Positions 44,998 to 58,680 of a stretch of 64,000 nt of DNA are shown here, one piece after another (positions within the stretch are counted from its first letter, which is position 1; each line of letters begins with the position of its first letter). This stretch comes from Lutjanus erythropterus (Eukaryota; Chordata; Actinopteri; Lutjaniformes; Lutjanidae), in NCBI GenBank assembly GCA_020091685.1, contig CM034613.1:14452169-14516168 (forward strand), read 5' to 3'. The notes under the pieces are model-generated. The model was not told the origin of the DNA and did no database searches. It saw only the letters and a list, made by a program, of their open reading frames with translations. Both the position numbers and the translations under genes were made by a program.

Positions 44998-46618
44998 CAC
45001 TGTAAAACTGAATGCCCAAACAAATTAATTTCTCAATCAGTTTTACTGAACATGAAATAATGGGTTTTATATTCAAAATCATTCAGTCCTGGTGACAAGG
45101 CAGTGCAGTAAGAGAGGTGAACGAAAATTCTGAGTTACATTTACTGAAAATGTCTGAGCTGTTATCAAAGAGTACATTTGACACTAACTCCAAATATTTA
45201 AGCTCTGATTCCCTCCAATTTTGAGTTTACAGCTTAGTCAGGTTTACTTCCCAAACACTTTACAAAATCATGCAGGACTTTAGTGGAATCAACTAATAGT
45301 TTCTCAGTAACTTCACATAAGTTTTAGTCATTTGAGTAACTGAAGTTAAAATTGAAATAATTATTTAACATGAGTTATGACTGTACTGTACTGAGTTCAA
45401 TCAGCTCATTAAATTAAGGTTTTAAAGAAACAACTGTTTGCAGACTCCCCATGCATTGTTTGAGAGTTACAACTCTCTTTTCTTTACAGTTTTAAGAAAA
45501 TATATACAATGGAAACTTTCTGTGTCTCTAGGTCAAGGTTAATGTTTAATTAATTAATGGTTTGTTTATGGTTTATCATCTGCTTACTTGTCTTTTCAGA
45601 ATGAGAACATTATGAATTAGAAGTGACTTCAGTCTCTACCCCTGCACAGTTACAGTTTAATAAATTCATCAGGAGCAGTTTCACATAGTGTTTTTGTACC
45701 AATGATAGAACAAAGAAGCTCCAACAAGCACGGCTGCAGCTCAAGTTCTTTGCACGAAAGACTGACTTTTCAAACTGAGGAAATGCAAATGGAAATCGGA
45801 TATATTTAGAATGTCAGCGTGACTGAACACTGTAAAAAAAAAACTGAAAACTTGTTGCAATTGAATTGCATTTCAAAAATTGTTCACAGTGAGCAGTGAA
45901 CCTGACATCACAGTCGACAATGTTTAAAATACAAATATTTGGGTTCCCAAACTCAAGTATTCAAGTTTATCTAAAGAAAAAAGTAAATTATATCAACAAA
46001 ACGTTATTAAAACTTAGGAGTTTGAGTTTGGCTCATAAAGTTGACATGAAATTTTGAGTTTCCTCAACTTTTTCATATTTGCAGACAAGAGTTGTTGGTT
46101 TAACTTAATATCATTAACTTACTGAACGTCTCTCAAGTACAACTGAATTAATATCAGGTTTATTTCACAAGAAACATTTGTCTTGGATTAAAATGACCTC
46201 AAGTTGTCTTTTCAAATTCAGTCAACTTCACATTTTAAGGAAGCGTAGACACACTGTAAAATCAATAAAAGTTGAGAAACTCAAGATTTCAATAGATTTT
46301 TGACTTTTCTTCTTTATTTAAACTTGAATCTTTGAGTTTTAATTTGAGTTTAATTTTTAATTTTCTTTAATTTTCAGTTAAAACACTGACAATCAGGTTC
46401 ACAGCTCACTGTGAACAATTTTTGAAATTGTTTTTTTTCATAGTAAGTCAGTTATCTCATCTCAACAGATTATAGGTCAGCAAAACTTTTTTTTTGTTTG
46501 AATTGGGTTTAAAACTAAAAAAAAATAATGAAGTTAGTTGCCTTGAAATTTTGAGTTGTCTCAACTTTTTGTTGACAGTGTAACTTTTTTAAATAATTTT
46601 TTTTTTTTTTTTACAGTG
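44998..46618. mobile_element. Cluster of elements with CACTGTAAAA ends
   Basis: Outer ends CACTGTAAAACTG (44998) and TTTTTTTTACAGTG (46618) are inverted. Inside, CACTGTAAAATCAATAAAAG at 46253 pairs with TTTTTGTTGACAGTG ending at 46580, giving a shorter element of about 330 bases. CACTGTAAAAAA also occurs near 45830. GAACCTGACAT (45899) and ATCAGGTTCACAG (46392) belong to another inverted pair. TTGAGTTT and CTCAACTTTT motifs fill the interior. I read this as nested non-autonomous DNA transposons. Confidence 0.6.
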
Positions 46619-48169
46619 TACATCACATCACTTGTCTCTTTGTACCCCCCCAAACCCCCCCACTACATCCACAATCTCCTCCAGCAGCTTCCCCACAGAG
46701 TGCTTACTCTTCCAGGCACTCGTTGGCTCATTCATTCACTCATTCACTCATTCATTTATTCACGTGCGCCTCATTCATCCCTCTTTTTAACAGACACTCA
46801 TTCACAGGTTTGCCCACTCGCCGAGGCTTTATTGGAGGACAATTAAGGCACCTGCGTTTCTAAAGCTCCCCCGCTGAATGCCTGCCACCCCATTTCCTCA
46901 CCCGTCTGTTCACACTACTACTACTGTTCACCCGCTCACTTGTTCTCGTATCCGGCCTCACTCACTCGCTCATGTACAGAGTTGCTGGCTCAGCCCAATC
47001 ACTCCATGTCACTCAGTCACGCTGCATAAATGCAGATAAATCTGAAAACACGTCCTTTTTTTCATCAGTTTTGGTCTTTCCGAGGCCAAATGCTCCCTAA
47101 AGTGGATGAGTTTGAAAATCCAGCCTCATATGTCAGTGTGGGAGGAAAGGTTTTGTCAAGTGCTGATCTGTGATCGTCATGTGATGCATTTTTGAGAGTC
47201 TTGACTTTCTGGTGCACATGCTCGCAGGACGTTTATCCAGAATCGCTGAAAAGCCACTTGGCGGAAAAAGAGCAAAAGTGCAGGTGCAGGCTCAAGTGGC
47301 CTTCACGTGGCCAAAAATGGGATGTGGACTGCAAATTTTAATAAAATGAGCACAAATTACCACTTTTGACATGTAATGTTAACCCAAACAGTACCTTTAA
47401 AACTTTGTTTTCATTTATTTAAATGCCACTTTCCTATATTCCTATTATTATTATCCCGTTACTTTGATTTTCTGGCAAAAAAAATTAAGTTTTCAACCAC
47501 GTGGAACACACCATTTTCTCGGACTTTCAAGCCATTTTCTCAAACTTTTATGCTATATTCATAGACTTTCATTCCATATTCTATGTTGAAATCCATATAA
47601 TAAGCTTGCAAATGATATAGAAGAATAAATTAGTTTCATTTGGCTACTGCAGGAAACTATTGTAAAACAAAATTGTAAAAAACTTACATTGTTGCAAGCC
47701 AAACGTGTTATTTTCATATTTTTCACCAATAAAGAGTGGCTTTACCGTGTCAGTGACCTCTCCGTTTGATTCCTGGTGTCAACACTGCATGACACAGTGG
47801 GTTCATTTGTCTTTGTATGATTCAGGAGGTCTGAAAATTGATGTTTGTCGCCATTCGCATGGACATTGATTCATTTAAACCCCACGGGCCATTAGTTGAC
47901 AGTACAGCTAGTATAATAGGTGGTTTCAAATACAGCCATGCTTGTGGCTCTGTGTAGCTGTACTTGAGCTAAATGCTAATGTCAGAATGCTAACATGCTG
48001 ATATTGAACAGGTGTAACATTTACTGTGTTTACCATTGCAGTTTAGCATGTTAGCACACTGCTAATAAGCAGTAAACGCAAAGCAGCAGAGCTAAGGCTG
48101 ATGACATTTCAGGCTGGACCAGCTCAACGAATGGCCGATGTTGCCAGTGTGGATGTCCACTATCTAATC
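46619..48169. other. Intergenic with a worn repeat, no gene seen
   Basis: 46725-46760 has a CATTCACT tandem. 47940-48110 is the GCTAACATGCTGATATTG-type repeat also seen near 25800. No coding evidence. Confidence 0.45.
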
Positions 48170-48690
48170 TGTGGGTGTGGATCCATCACAAATATTTGCA
48201 GTACCTCCCTCTCTCTCTCCCTCTTTCTCTCCTGGAGCGGCCGGGTGGCTGCCAAGAGTGGGACAGAGGGTCAGGGGTATGCTCACCCCCCCCCGGGCTC
48301 CCCCCCTCATCCTAATCACCAGTCCTCTTCCTGCCCACTATGCCCCCCGCCAACCCCCGCCTCCTTTGCCTCTATCGGCCTCCAGACAGACAGCCTGGGA
48401 GATGGAGGAGGAGGGGAGGAGGGCTCAGAGGGTCACGGCCTCGGCAGTACAGTCACTTGGCCAGAGAGTGTGTGTGTGTGTGTGTGTGTGTGCTCAATGT
48501 GTGGGCGTGTGTGTGTATCTTGCACTGTATCACCTCTTCCCCTTCGTGTGTGTCAGAGAGAATTTTTCTTATTTTTTGCGGACGAGGCAGGCGCTCCAAA
48601 ATGTTTGCCAGTATGTGTCTCTGTCTGTAAATATATTTGTGTGTGTGTGTGTGCATAAGGGGAGAGCGCGGGTGTGTGGGCGTTAAAGAG
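48170..48690. repeat. Low-complexity region (CT, poly-C, TG)
   Basis: Includes a CT tract, a C-rich segment at 48284-48308 able to form a G-quadruplex on the minus strand, and TG tracts at 48469-48492 and 48634-48652. Three overlapping long open frames here are caused by composition. Confidence 0.8.
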
Positions 48691-51270
48691 GCAAAGGTCA
48701 AGGTTTTAGAGGTTCACTTGGCTGAGGCTTGTTCCCTCCAAACCCCCACCAGCCAAATATGCTGCGGTTAACAAAGTGAAGCTGTCTATCTAAACAATAT
48801 CTCCTAAACAACTGCAATAGCAGCCCAGAGTTTTTTTAAAAAAGTTATATAAATATACAATATATCATGTTTTACAAGGTCACGAGTGCATGAGGTGCAG
48901 AAAAAATGAATGCAAACTGCAAAGCCCTTTTCTGCCAGTAAAAGAAAAGGTCATAATTATCGAATTAAAAGTCTTAATAATGAGATAAAATGTCTTAAGC
49001 ATGAGATTAAAAGAATTATTTTACCTCATAACTATTATTATTGCATCAAGGGGATCATGCAGTCACTTGGGTGTGTGCATGTGTGTGCATGCGATCTATG
49101 GACCTGCAGTTATTATACACTGAATGACATCACTACACAACCTTTTTATGGCTCCACACCAGTGGCAACTTTGGCGAGAGGCATTATGTCTTCAGCTCAT
49201 CCCGTTCTTGTGAATCGCGACATCTCGAGAACGCCTTGAGGGAAGTTCTTCAAACTTTGCGCAAAAGACCACATGGACTCAAGGATGAACTGAAATTATG
49301 AACCGAAGAAACCAAATATCTAACAGTCTCTAAGTGAGGGTACTTACTACCTTTTATTAAGTTAGTTAGTTCCATATTAAATTGTGACAAACTCTTGGGA
49401 CAGACATGGATGTAACTTGACTGGTTGGTAACTCATTATTTTGACTTTATATCTCATAACTTTTACTTTTTAATCTTATAAGTTTGACTATTGACTCGTT
49501 ATCCTAACTTTCCATGGGGATAGTTTTTTGTTTAACTGGTGAAAATGGGCTTCCCTCGGTATTTGTTTAATAATCAGAGGAACATTTCTTCTCGTTCGTT
49601 TCACCGAAACAATTCCTCGAGAAACAAAAAAATGTATTTCTCTGGGTTTGGCTTGAGCTGACCAGAGTACTTTGTACCCACTAATCACTGTCCATCAATC
49701 TTTTTGTCATGATATAATACAGCCCGTCACTCGCTCTTGTTAAAAAAACATTAACATTCTGTATTGTAACATTATCAGGCTGCTTCTGCTATGAGCCTTC
49801 GCCGAGCTTTGGCTTTAGAAGTCTTAACTGACAAGGGCGGCAGGCCAAGCTAAACGAGTTATGCTCTTAGTTTACTGGATGTGAATATCCCAGGAGGGTT
49901 TTTTCACAAAGTGGAGAGCTTTACTTTTGTTGGAAGGTTCCATTGTTATGACATTTTGACCCTGTTCCTGATTAGTCTCTGAAGGGTTTGAATTTTGGAG
50001 GAGTTTTGGCTCTTTTTTTTTTTTTTCTGGGACAAAACCTCTCTGAAAACACTGGCTCTGGGCCTAGCTGACCGCGATACTGAATCTTCAGGCTCAGGAG
50101 ATGATGTTTCAACCACATCCTGACAACAAACAAAATAACTTGTGTTGAGGTTTGAGGATTCTTGCAGCCTATGCTTCTTATAGCCTCCATAAATCAGGCT
50201 CTGGATCCGTGCGCACATGCGAAGAGAAAAAGGGGTTCGAGAGGAGACTTTGTTTTTGGGGCTGCATGCATCGACTCAGATTTTCCGAGGTGGAACGTGG
50301 ATGTCACTCACAGTAACACGCGTCCAGTGAAGCACTCCAGAAGTGAAAGTGACTGGATGCATCAGAGCTGAGTCATAGAAGAAAACACTGATGGAGTGAA
50401 AAATACAAAGACAAATCAACTCAGATTTCCTCTCAGCATGTTTTATGATTAACTTCTCTTGTATCACTATTCTTTTGTGTCACTTGTTGGATATTATTAA
50501 AGTTTCGAAATCATTCTAACAGCCTGCAACAGCCCACTGACATGTTAAATGATGAATTCTGATCATTTGAGCTTTATGACTATTTTTTAAATGCTGATTC
50601 ATTCAGGGAGGGTTCGGTGAGTGTACGTGCATTACAACATCTTGTCAGGAAAAATGAAACAGTCATGTTTTTGAGTTCCTGTGTCTGTCCTCTCTTTACT
50701 TAACAGCTACACTTGAGAAACAGGGATTTATGCTCAATACACTGCTTAAGGGAGTCTCAGTGGTAGTTGCCGAAGGATTGGAGAGCATTACCTCACTAAT
50801 GTTCTCCCATCTGGGCTGAGAATTGGAACCAGCAACCTTTCAAGAAGCCTGTTCGGCTGTTATTATTGGTTCCTAATGCTCCTAATTCCTAATAGAGCAG
50901 CTGAACAATCAGAAGTTACCATGTTTTAGTTGGCTTATTTGCTTATTTACAAGATCAAGACAGGAAAACCCAAATCATGTGTTAATCACAAAACTGCAGG
51001 GCATGGTTAGCCTGGCTTTGAAAAAAGACTGGATGCAGGTGGACAAAGCTAGCTAAGAGCAATATAACTTCTTCTGCTCAGTTTCTCTTGCCATAGCACA
51101 GGTTGCCAGATACAGTCGATCAGCGCAGGTTTTAGGGTTTTGTACAGGCACAGTGGTACTGAACCTGGCAACCTCACTGTAAGAAGACTCTCCGAGAAGC
51201 TATTCACAGATATCACTACACCATGATAATGAATCTACTGAACTTTACATTTTAGTTGGCCTTACGTATG
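48691..51270. other. Intergenic, no gene seen
   Basis: No repeat family was recognised and no exon supported. 49480-50350 is fairly balanced in composition with few homopolymers. Confidence 0.4.
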
Positions 51271-52190
51271 TTGACTTCAGACCTGGCAAAAGTACACATA
51301 TTCTTTACTCAACTAGAAGTACAAATACTTGTGTAGCACTGATCAGCTTCTTTAGTCAAGTAAAATTTAAAAAGTACAGGCTCTGAAACATACTCAAAGT
51401 ATAAAACTAAAGAGTAACCATCTTTTAAGTTCTTTTTTTGTCTTGTTACATCCTTTTTTTGTGTGTCTTTTGTGTCTTATTACGTCTTTTTCATCATTTT
51501 TCATCTTGTTAGGTTGTTTTTAGTCTTACATTTTTCAGTTCTATTGTGTCTTTTTAATCTTGTTACATCTTTTACACTGTTTTTCTATCTTTCCTTTTTT
51601 GGTTTTCACATAATTTTTTATCTTGTTAGATCATTTTTGTCTTGCTATGTTGTTTTTTGTCTTGTAACGTCCTTTGTGTCTTGTTACATCTTTTATATTG
51701 TTTTTCATGTTCTTACATCTTTCACGTTGTCTTATCTTTATTGTCTTGCTATATCCATTTCATAGTTTTTCATTTTGTTGCATTGTTTTTGTCCTGTTAG
51801 ATTGGTTTCAGTCTTGTTACATTTTTTAGTCTCGTTGTGTCTTTTTCATCTTGTTACATCTTTTACATTGTTTTTCGTCTTGTTGCATCTTGGTTTGTAA
51901 GTTTTGTCTCGTTGCGTGTGTCATGTGTAGCATGCACTGATGGACAGACAAAGGAATCGTCTTTTCTACAAGTTATTTTTTCCTCAACCTAAGTTGAAAT
52001 CAGTCTTGATGTTGGGAAGGTGGTGCAGAACAAATAAATAAAAACAATCAATCATTCCCCTTAAATGCATAAAAAGTACATATATTTATGTTAAATAAGT
52101 TGTATACTCAATTTAAGTACACATACCTGAAAAATGTACTTAAGTACAGTTACAAAATATTTGTACTTAGTTACTTCCCACCTCTGACTG
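51271..52190. mobile_element. MITE carrying a TTTTGTCTTGTTACATC array
   Basis: The left end CAGACCTGGCAAAAGTACAC and the right end TTAGTTACTTCCCACCTCTG are imperfect inverted repeats of the AAGTACAAATACTT type. Between them, 51428-51905 is a tandem array of about 17-22 base units around TTTTTGTCTTGTTACATC. An open frame through the array (51463-51765) is phenylalanine- and serine-rich and is an artefact. A related end, CTTAGTAGTAGTTTTTCCCACCTCTG, lies at 53402-53427. Confidence 0.65.
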
Positions 52191-52439
52191 ACTTAATATA
52201 ATGCCTTAATAATGCTTAATACGTATAATAGTCATGCAAAGCAAAACCAAGAGTGTCGATGAAAGGAGTAAATTAATTTAAAGAATGATGCTGAAAAATA
52301 TTCTCATTATGTTCCTCCAGGGCTTCTGAAGAACTCTGCAGATATTATTCTCTTCCAGTAAAATGTTATACAATGTGTTTCATATAAGGAAACTCAAAAT
52401 ATATGGTTGGAAGCCCACAAATGTGGGATTTCACTTCAT

Positions 52440-53060
52440 TTAAGTCCACTGACATTCTTCAATTCCAGAAGAATTCCCCCCTGACAGTGTCACATGTTTT
52501 TCAGGGGACAGTTTGCAAGCATAAATAAAGGCAACAAGCTGCTTTTATACTTTCCATAATATAATGCATTCAACATATTTTCAGAGCTCATGATCAACTC
52601 TGCTTTTTTAATCAAAGCACAATACCCTGAGGCAAACGCTGATTTAAAAAGATGGCGACAAGAAACTGAGCCAAGCTGACCCAGACCGGCGCTCATATAA
52701 CTTTTTATGAAAAGACTTCCCTCTGGTGAAAACAAGAATGAAATCTGCCGTGCGCAATCCTCAGCAGGATGATCTGAAAAGTGCTATAGCTGCAGAGCTG
52801 ACATGTCTCCACGGGTAACAGAGGAAACATGCTGGTTTTTGGTTTTTGTATCTATCTGTGCTTGTTGTTTCTGCTGATAACCATCGCACTAATGGATTTA
52901 TGGGTTCTTGTGACTGTGTCATGTGTGTGAAAGCCCATAATCTAGCTCTATTACCACATTATGAAAGGCTGTAAACTGTACACAGTGCGCATTGATTGCT
53001 CTTGATTATAAATTAATAGTGTTATCAGTTATTCGACAGGCTGAACAGATCATAAAGTCC
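52440..53060. other. Non-repetitive island, candidate regulatory sequence
   Basis: Free of simple repeats. It contains homeodomain-type TAAT and ATTA cores and stretches such as GATTATAAATTAATAGTG. No coding frame. Regulatory function is a guess from composition only. Confidence 0.25.
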
Positions 53061-53429
53061 TTCATCAAAGCCATAAACTTATAATAATCTGATTTTCTTG
53101 ATAAAGGTGGCCTCTGCAAAGCCACTGTGGTATAAGTCAGTCATTAGATTTTTCTTGTCGCGACTGTTGTGTGTGATATGCGTCATTTGTACATATCCCA
53201 GGTTGAAATTGGTCTTGCTGTTGGGAAGGTGCTGTGACGCAAAATAAAAATAATCAATAATTCCCCTCAAATCCATTAAAACTAAAGAAACAAGCCTGTT
53301 TTGAAAAAGTAAGGAACAGAATGTATGGATATTTGTGTAAAAATGCAGGGAGTACTGGTAAAAAAGTTGTCAGAAAAATAACCAAGTAACATAAAAAGTA
53401 CTTAGTAGTAGTTTTTCCCACCTCTGTCA

Positions 53430-53960
53430 ATCATATCAGATTGCTTATTTTCCAATGTCATATTCAGGCTCTGTCAGAGCTGCCACATAGCGTGCCTGTG
53501 CAGTTCTCACCCCACATACATTTGGCAGCTTGAACTCACTGTGAACCGTGCAGGTCCAGGAAAGGGGAAACGTCTCTTTCCTCATGCCTCCGATTCCCCT
53601 CTCTTTCAAAAGACCAGGCTTGCAAAACAGGCTTTGGTTCCCTTGACAGTCTGCAAACTTATCACCCTGTCATTTTTTTTCTTCTGTTAGGCCCTGTGAT
53701 GTCTTTGGGACCTAATTGCAATGACAGTCATGTGATAAGAGTGGGAGGCTTTGAACAGAGGGCGAGAGGGGAGTGAAGGCGCACCCCGCTCGGACTGATC
53801 GTCCTCTCCATTTGTCAAACCGTCTGCCCTCATCCAGCCCTGGGTTTTCCCTCGTGGTTAGAGAGCAAGACAGATGGACATAACGGGCGGATGGACAGAA
53901 AGGGACGCCCTTCCCTCTGCCGTGAACTCAGACTCACACGAGTCAGACTTGATTAATCTC
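53430..53960. other. Non-repetitive island, candidate regulatory sequence
   Basis: Balanced composition with ACCTAATTGCAATGACAGTC around 53711 and several GATT and CAATCAT motifs. No coding frame and no repeat ends were seen. Confidence 0.25.
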
Positions 53961-54024
53961 TGATTTTTAATCTCGTGATGTGCACAGTGGGAATATGATA
54001 TTATTAAGGTGCTCTTGTTTGAAA

Positions 54025-55150
54025 AATTGTTTGAGTGCAACACACTGTTTGCTCACTGAACTTAAAAGTTTATTGTAGCTTGCACAACTTCAGCTGACCT
54101 TAAGATATTAAGAAATCATTTTTGGGTGCAGTAACTTTTGTTGTTATAATGTGTTTTTGTTATGTTACATTAACACAAAATTGTTTTATTGTACTAGAAA
54201 TCTAATACTTGTTCTTCTTGCATAAAAACATTTAGTACATATTTCTACTGCCATTTTTTAGCGTGCACAATGTGTATGTTGTTAATTGCTCTTCAACTAA
54301 TTAGGCTATACTGACTTTATAAATTTAAGTGAAAAAAAAAATCAAAAATCAAAGCTTGTTGACTCAGCATAAAAATATTATGCCACTCTCACAAGGATTG
54401 AGTGTTTGTGAACATACAGTTAATGACAAACACTAACTCAGCTTGAAAGTTTATTGTAAACAGCTGGCAAACTTTTGATGTCCTCTGTAAATCACTTTGA
54501 GCTGGTTCAACTTTAATAATCTAAGTTAGCTGAACTTAGGTTGAATAATTGGTTTATTATTTAAGTTTTGCAAATCCATTTGAACTCACACAGTGCATGC
54601 TGGGAACTCTTAACATGCTGTATCTCTAAAAATAATTGTTGCTTTGACTCAGTTTGACTAAACTGTGTGTATAAGAAAATTTTTATGACCAAAAGTTGGT
54701 CATAAAAAGAGGAAATTGCTGCAGTTTCAACACTGCGACTCTTGTTGTAATAATGTGATTTCTTAACACACAAAACACAAATTACTTTTTATTAACCAAG
54801 AAACTGACTTAGTCTACATGTTGTTTGAACATAAAACTATTGAGTACATGTTTTTACTGCTATTTTTTTAGTGTTAAATGTTATGTTAAATGTTAAAAGT
54901 TGTTCATTGGTTTTGAACTAATTAGGCTATATCAAGTTTGATGTTTATTTATTTATTTATTTTTTGTTGTCTTTCTAATTATTTAAGTGTGTTTATGTTT
55001 AGTCTTGTTTTTTTCCATATTTGTCTATTTCTGTGAATTTTCATCTTTGTATCATTATCATTATTATTATATTATTTATGTATTTATTTTGGACTCAAAA
55101 ATGAAAATGTATTAAATACTTATTATAAGATTTATGTAAATCTTATAAGG
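54025..55150. repeat. AT-rich degenerate MITE material
   Basis: Repeated motifs such as AAAAGTTTATTGTAGCTTGC and GAAAGTTTATTGTAAACAGC (54064, 54444) and two TTTTTAGTGTTAAATG-like stretches point to related diverged copies. Borders are not resolved. Confidence 0.35.
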
Positions 55151-56375
55151 GATGAGGGTTTATATAGTGTCATTCCATGTCATTTGTGCAACTACACTAA
55201 AATTCTGCATCATAGATTTCATTTACTGCAGAATAAATGCATGTAGGAGTTGTATTTGCTGCCAAATTCTGATTTCCTGTCCCTGTCTGACGCCCAGACG
55301 ATCCTTCATGTCAACGTTATCAGCTTGTCTGCATGCTCACCCAGTCTAACACTTGACCCAGTGTCTCTCAACCCACCTTTTTCTGTCTGTCACTGGTTCT
55401 CGCTTTGACTGCGCTTCAGTGTATCTGATCATTTCAGGAAGTTTCACCACCCTCCGGCTGTATCAAATGACTTTGAGTCAAAGAGCTGCTAATCAGGAAA
55501 CTCAAACTGCACTTCCTTAATTGGCTCCCTTTCTCCCTCGCTCTGTTTTCACTCCTCAGATCTGCAGATAAAAATCATTTCACCCCCCCTTCCCTTTATT
55601 TTTTTATAATAAGTGCTAGTAGTGCTTCAGCTTAGCGGGATAAGCTGGATGTGAAAATTGCCTGGACCCCAGAACAAAACTTGTTAATTTCACAATTTCA
55701 GCTCAGCAGTCAAAAGAAGGGAATTATGGGACTTAAATGTCAAAGTGTGCAACACCAATCACAAAGTTGCTTCATTCGGATGACCCTTAAACCTTTTTCG
55801 GACACATACTCACATTGGATGACAAACACCCAACAATATGACACACGTAATAAACAGTATGTGGGCCATATCTATATAGAGATAACACCGATGAGATGAT
55901 GATGATCTACTGGTGAGTTTCCACACGGGGACAAGAATCTTTCTATCTCAATCTTTCGTTCCTTCTGAGCCACGAGCTTAAGCAGTCAAGTGAGTGGATT
56001 TATAGACCTGAGGCTTATGGCTTAGTCACGATTGCTTGAATTGGCTCTGTCTCAATTAAAATAAATGGTTTTTACTCCTAATGAGAGAATGGGACGTGGG
56101 GGGAAGATTGAGACATTTGTAAAAAGCTCACTACAGGCTCATTGATTTAAGTAAAACCACTAAAAAAAAATATCTTGTCCAGCCAATGAGCATATCTTTT
56201 AGCAAAAACTGATTTTAAAAAATTATGTGTCTCCAGACAAAAGAAGGCAAAAATCAGACAAAAGAGACACTCTGTAATGCTAGGAATTTTAATGAAACAA
56301 TTTTTTTTGTTGTTATTTTTTTATTTTTAATTAACACCGACAAGTTTACAGTCGGTCCCAGATTTGACAGAAGAG
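55151..56375. other. Intergenic, no gene seen
   Basis: 55200-55560 is non-repetitive. A short poly-C run lies near 55584. No exon support. Confidence 0.4.
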
Positions 56376-56645
56376 TAATGGAGCAATGTTTTGATCTTCG
56401 CCAGGCATTGTCAAATCTGTGTCAGATTTTTACAATTCCTGATGAAGATCTCAAACGTGACAATGCCGGACAAAGATCTCAAATTTGACAATGTCTAATG
56501 AAGAACTAAAATTTGACAACGCCCGATGAAAATCTCGAACTTGACAATGCCTGATGAAGAACTCAGATTTGACAATACCTGATGAAGATATCAAAGTTGA
56601 TAATGCCTGACAAAAATCTCAAATGCCTGATGAAGATCTCTGAGC
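56376..56645. repeat. Minisatellite, unit about 30-34 bp
   Basis: About eight degenerate units read GACAATGCCTGATGAAGAT followed by CTCAAATTT. Neighbouring units differ by a few substitutions and small deletions. Units near the ends are less regular. Confidence 0.8.
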
Positions 56646-57433
56646 TTTCATTGCTCTGTGTGGATGATTCGTCTGATTTTTGCCTTCAGTTTGATTTTTT
56701 TTTTTTTCAGACATAGGACACATGAAAATGACAAGGAGAGTTTCAAAGAAACTTTAAATCATAAGTTGGAGTGTTTTAAAGCCTGCTATGTTTTAAAACA
56801 GCCTAAAAAGGGTCAAAGTTCAAACCCTGAACATCCCTAAATTTAAAAGTTAACATATCCTCAAATAACAGCCTCTTCTCCTTTCCGATTTTGCTCCCAT
56901 TTTCTCTGAAAAGCTTTTGCACTTGTGTTGCCTTTTCTTTTTTTTTCTCTCTCTCTTTTTTTTCACTGTGTTCAGCTGTAAAACATTTGAGGAAACTTTA
57001 TGCTTCCCCATTCAACTGTGAGTGTAACTGGAGGTTCTCCGCCGACTATAAAAAAGAGAGGGAAAGGAAAAATGGTTGAGGGCAGGATGAGGTCCTCGTC
57101 TCTGTGTCTTCATAGTGCGGGCAGCGGGCCAGGCACACTCTCATGCAAAACCTCATCCCTGCAAACTCTTTTCTGCCCCCCCCCTCCCTTTTTTTCTCTC
57201 CTTTCTTTCTTTCTGGCAGAACAGTGAAGCTCCATAAAAATGAATTATGCATCTGAAAAATCTGAAATGTGTAGATTTCTACGGTGTTAACTCGGAGAGG
57301 TCGCATCTGCTACTTTATACACAGAAAGTGTCTGATGAGTGCGTAGGTGGTCAAAAAATAATAATTTAACCATTTTAATTGCTTTGATTTGTTCATGATT
57401 CATATGCAGAAACTGGGTATGATGCCAGTTTGC
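56646..57433. other. Intergenic, no gene seen
   Basis: Pyrimidine-rich tracts at 56925-56965 and 57176-57215, otherwise unremarkable. Confidence 0.4.
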
Positions 57434-58680
57434 AGAGGTGGGATCAAGCCATTTTTTGCACGCCACAAGTAAGTCTCAAGTCTTTGCATTCAAGTCAAGT
57501 CCAAGTCCTAAATTTTGAGTTTTGAGTCCTAAACAAGTCATCATCTAAGAGTGAGTTTTCAGCCTCATTGATTTACAAAGTTACTAACTTATTAATATTA
57601 GCAGTGTATGAACGTTATTTGTGCAGCTCTTACATGACTCAGGCAGAAATCTTGTTTATAATATTAAAGTTTTATTCATGTCACGTTTAGTCACATGTGC
57701 CAATTTCCCACCTCACTCTCTGACATATTGAATGTAGCTGGAAGTCATAGTTACTAGCAACAAGTTAGCAACGGCTAACAGGAAACACTACCTCGAATAA
57801 ATTACAAATTTCTCTGCATTTGAACGCTGTTGGAAGCATCTGGGATAATGAGGGTATACACTTAACAAAACATATAACATAGATACACTAAATGTATAAA
57901 TTTAGTATACATTTTGACTCAACTTACCACTCTTTGTGTAATGTCAAATGTCCACTGAAATTGGAAGTTGTTGCACCTCCAGCTGTAATTTTCCACCCTC
58001 AAATTTCACATTCTGCAGTTTACATTTTGTTGACCACCTTGTAGCTTTTGTACATGAACTACTGTTTGGTATAATTTTTTCCAACTTGTGTTCAGTAACG
58101 TAACAGTAGTTCTTCATTGTGTCAGATTGGTTCAATGTGGGAATTAAATGCACAATATGTAAATTCTGCTGATAGGTGTCTCTCTCATGTTAAAAGAATA
58201 ACAAAAGATTAAGTTAGATGATGTCATGAAACGGCGTGGGATCACAGGAGTTACGTTCTTCACTTTTAAACAGCCACCATGGCTGATTAAAATCTATCCA
58301 ACATGACTCGGACAGTAATCGTATTATATGTTAAGTTTTATTCAAGTTAGGTTTAGTCACATTTGTCAACTTCCTTCCTCACTCTCTAATATAACATTAT
58401 TGTACACAAGTCAACAAAATATATATCATATGTCTAGCATTTTTAGACATTTTAACGTGGAAATGTTACATATCATAGCTTTAAATGTCGAATTGATCCA
58501 TTTTTAAATTACAAACTTGGGGGAAGGTATCAATAATGTTCAAGTCAAAAGGATCAAGTCTGAGTGAAGTCACAAGTTGTTGGCGTTAATGTCCAAGATG
58601 ACTTGCAAGCCTTGTTTGATTTTGTCAAGAGGAGTCTAATGTCATCAAATATGTTATATGAGAAGATTACCACTCCTGTC
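57434..58680. mobile_element. MITE with ACTTGAGACTT subterminal motifs, long copy
   Basis: The left end CAGAGGTGGGATCAAGCC is followed by AAGTCTCAAGTC and CAAGTCAAGTCCAAGTCC. The right part has CAAGTCTGAGTGAAGTCAC and GATGACTTGCAAGCC. It is related to 42742-43325 in opposite orientation. Two similar internal blocks (about 57650-57720 and 58320-58390, TTAAGTTTTATTCA and CACATGTGCCAATTTCC types) suggest an internal duplication or nested insertion. Confidence 0.6.

Noticed and set aside
48101-48701. Frames of 185 and 171 codons
   Set aside because: Driven by C-rich, CT and TG low-complexity sequence, overlapping in different frames with no family resemblance.
51463-51765. Hydrophobic 100-codon frame resembling a membrane protein
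   Set aside because: It is the translation of the T-rich TTTTTGTCTTGTTACATC tandem array.
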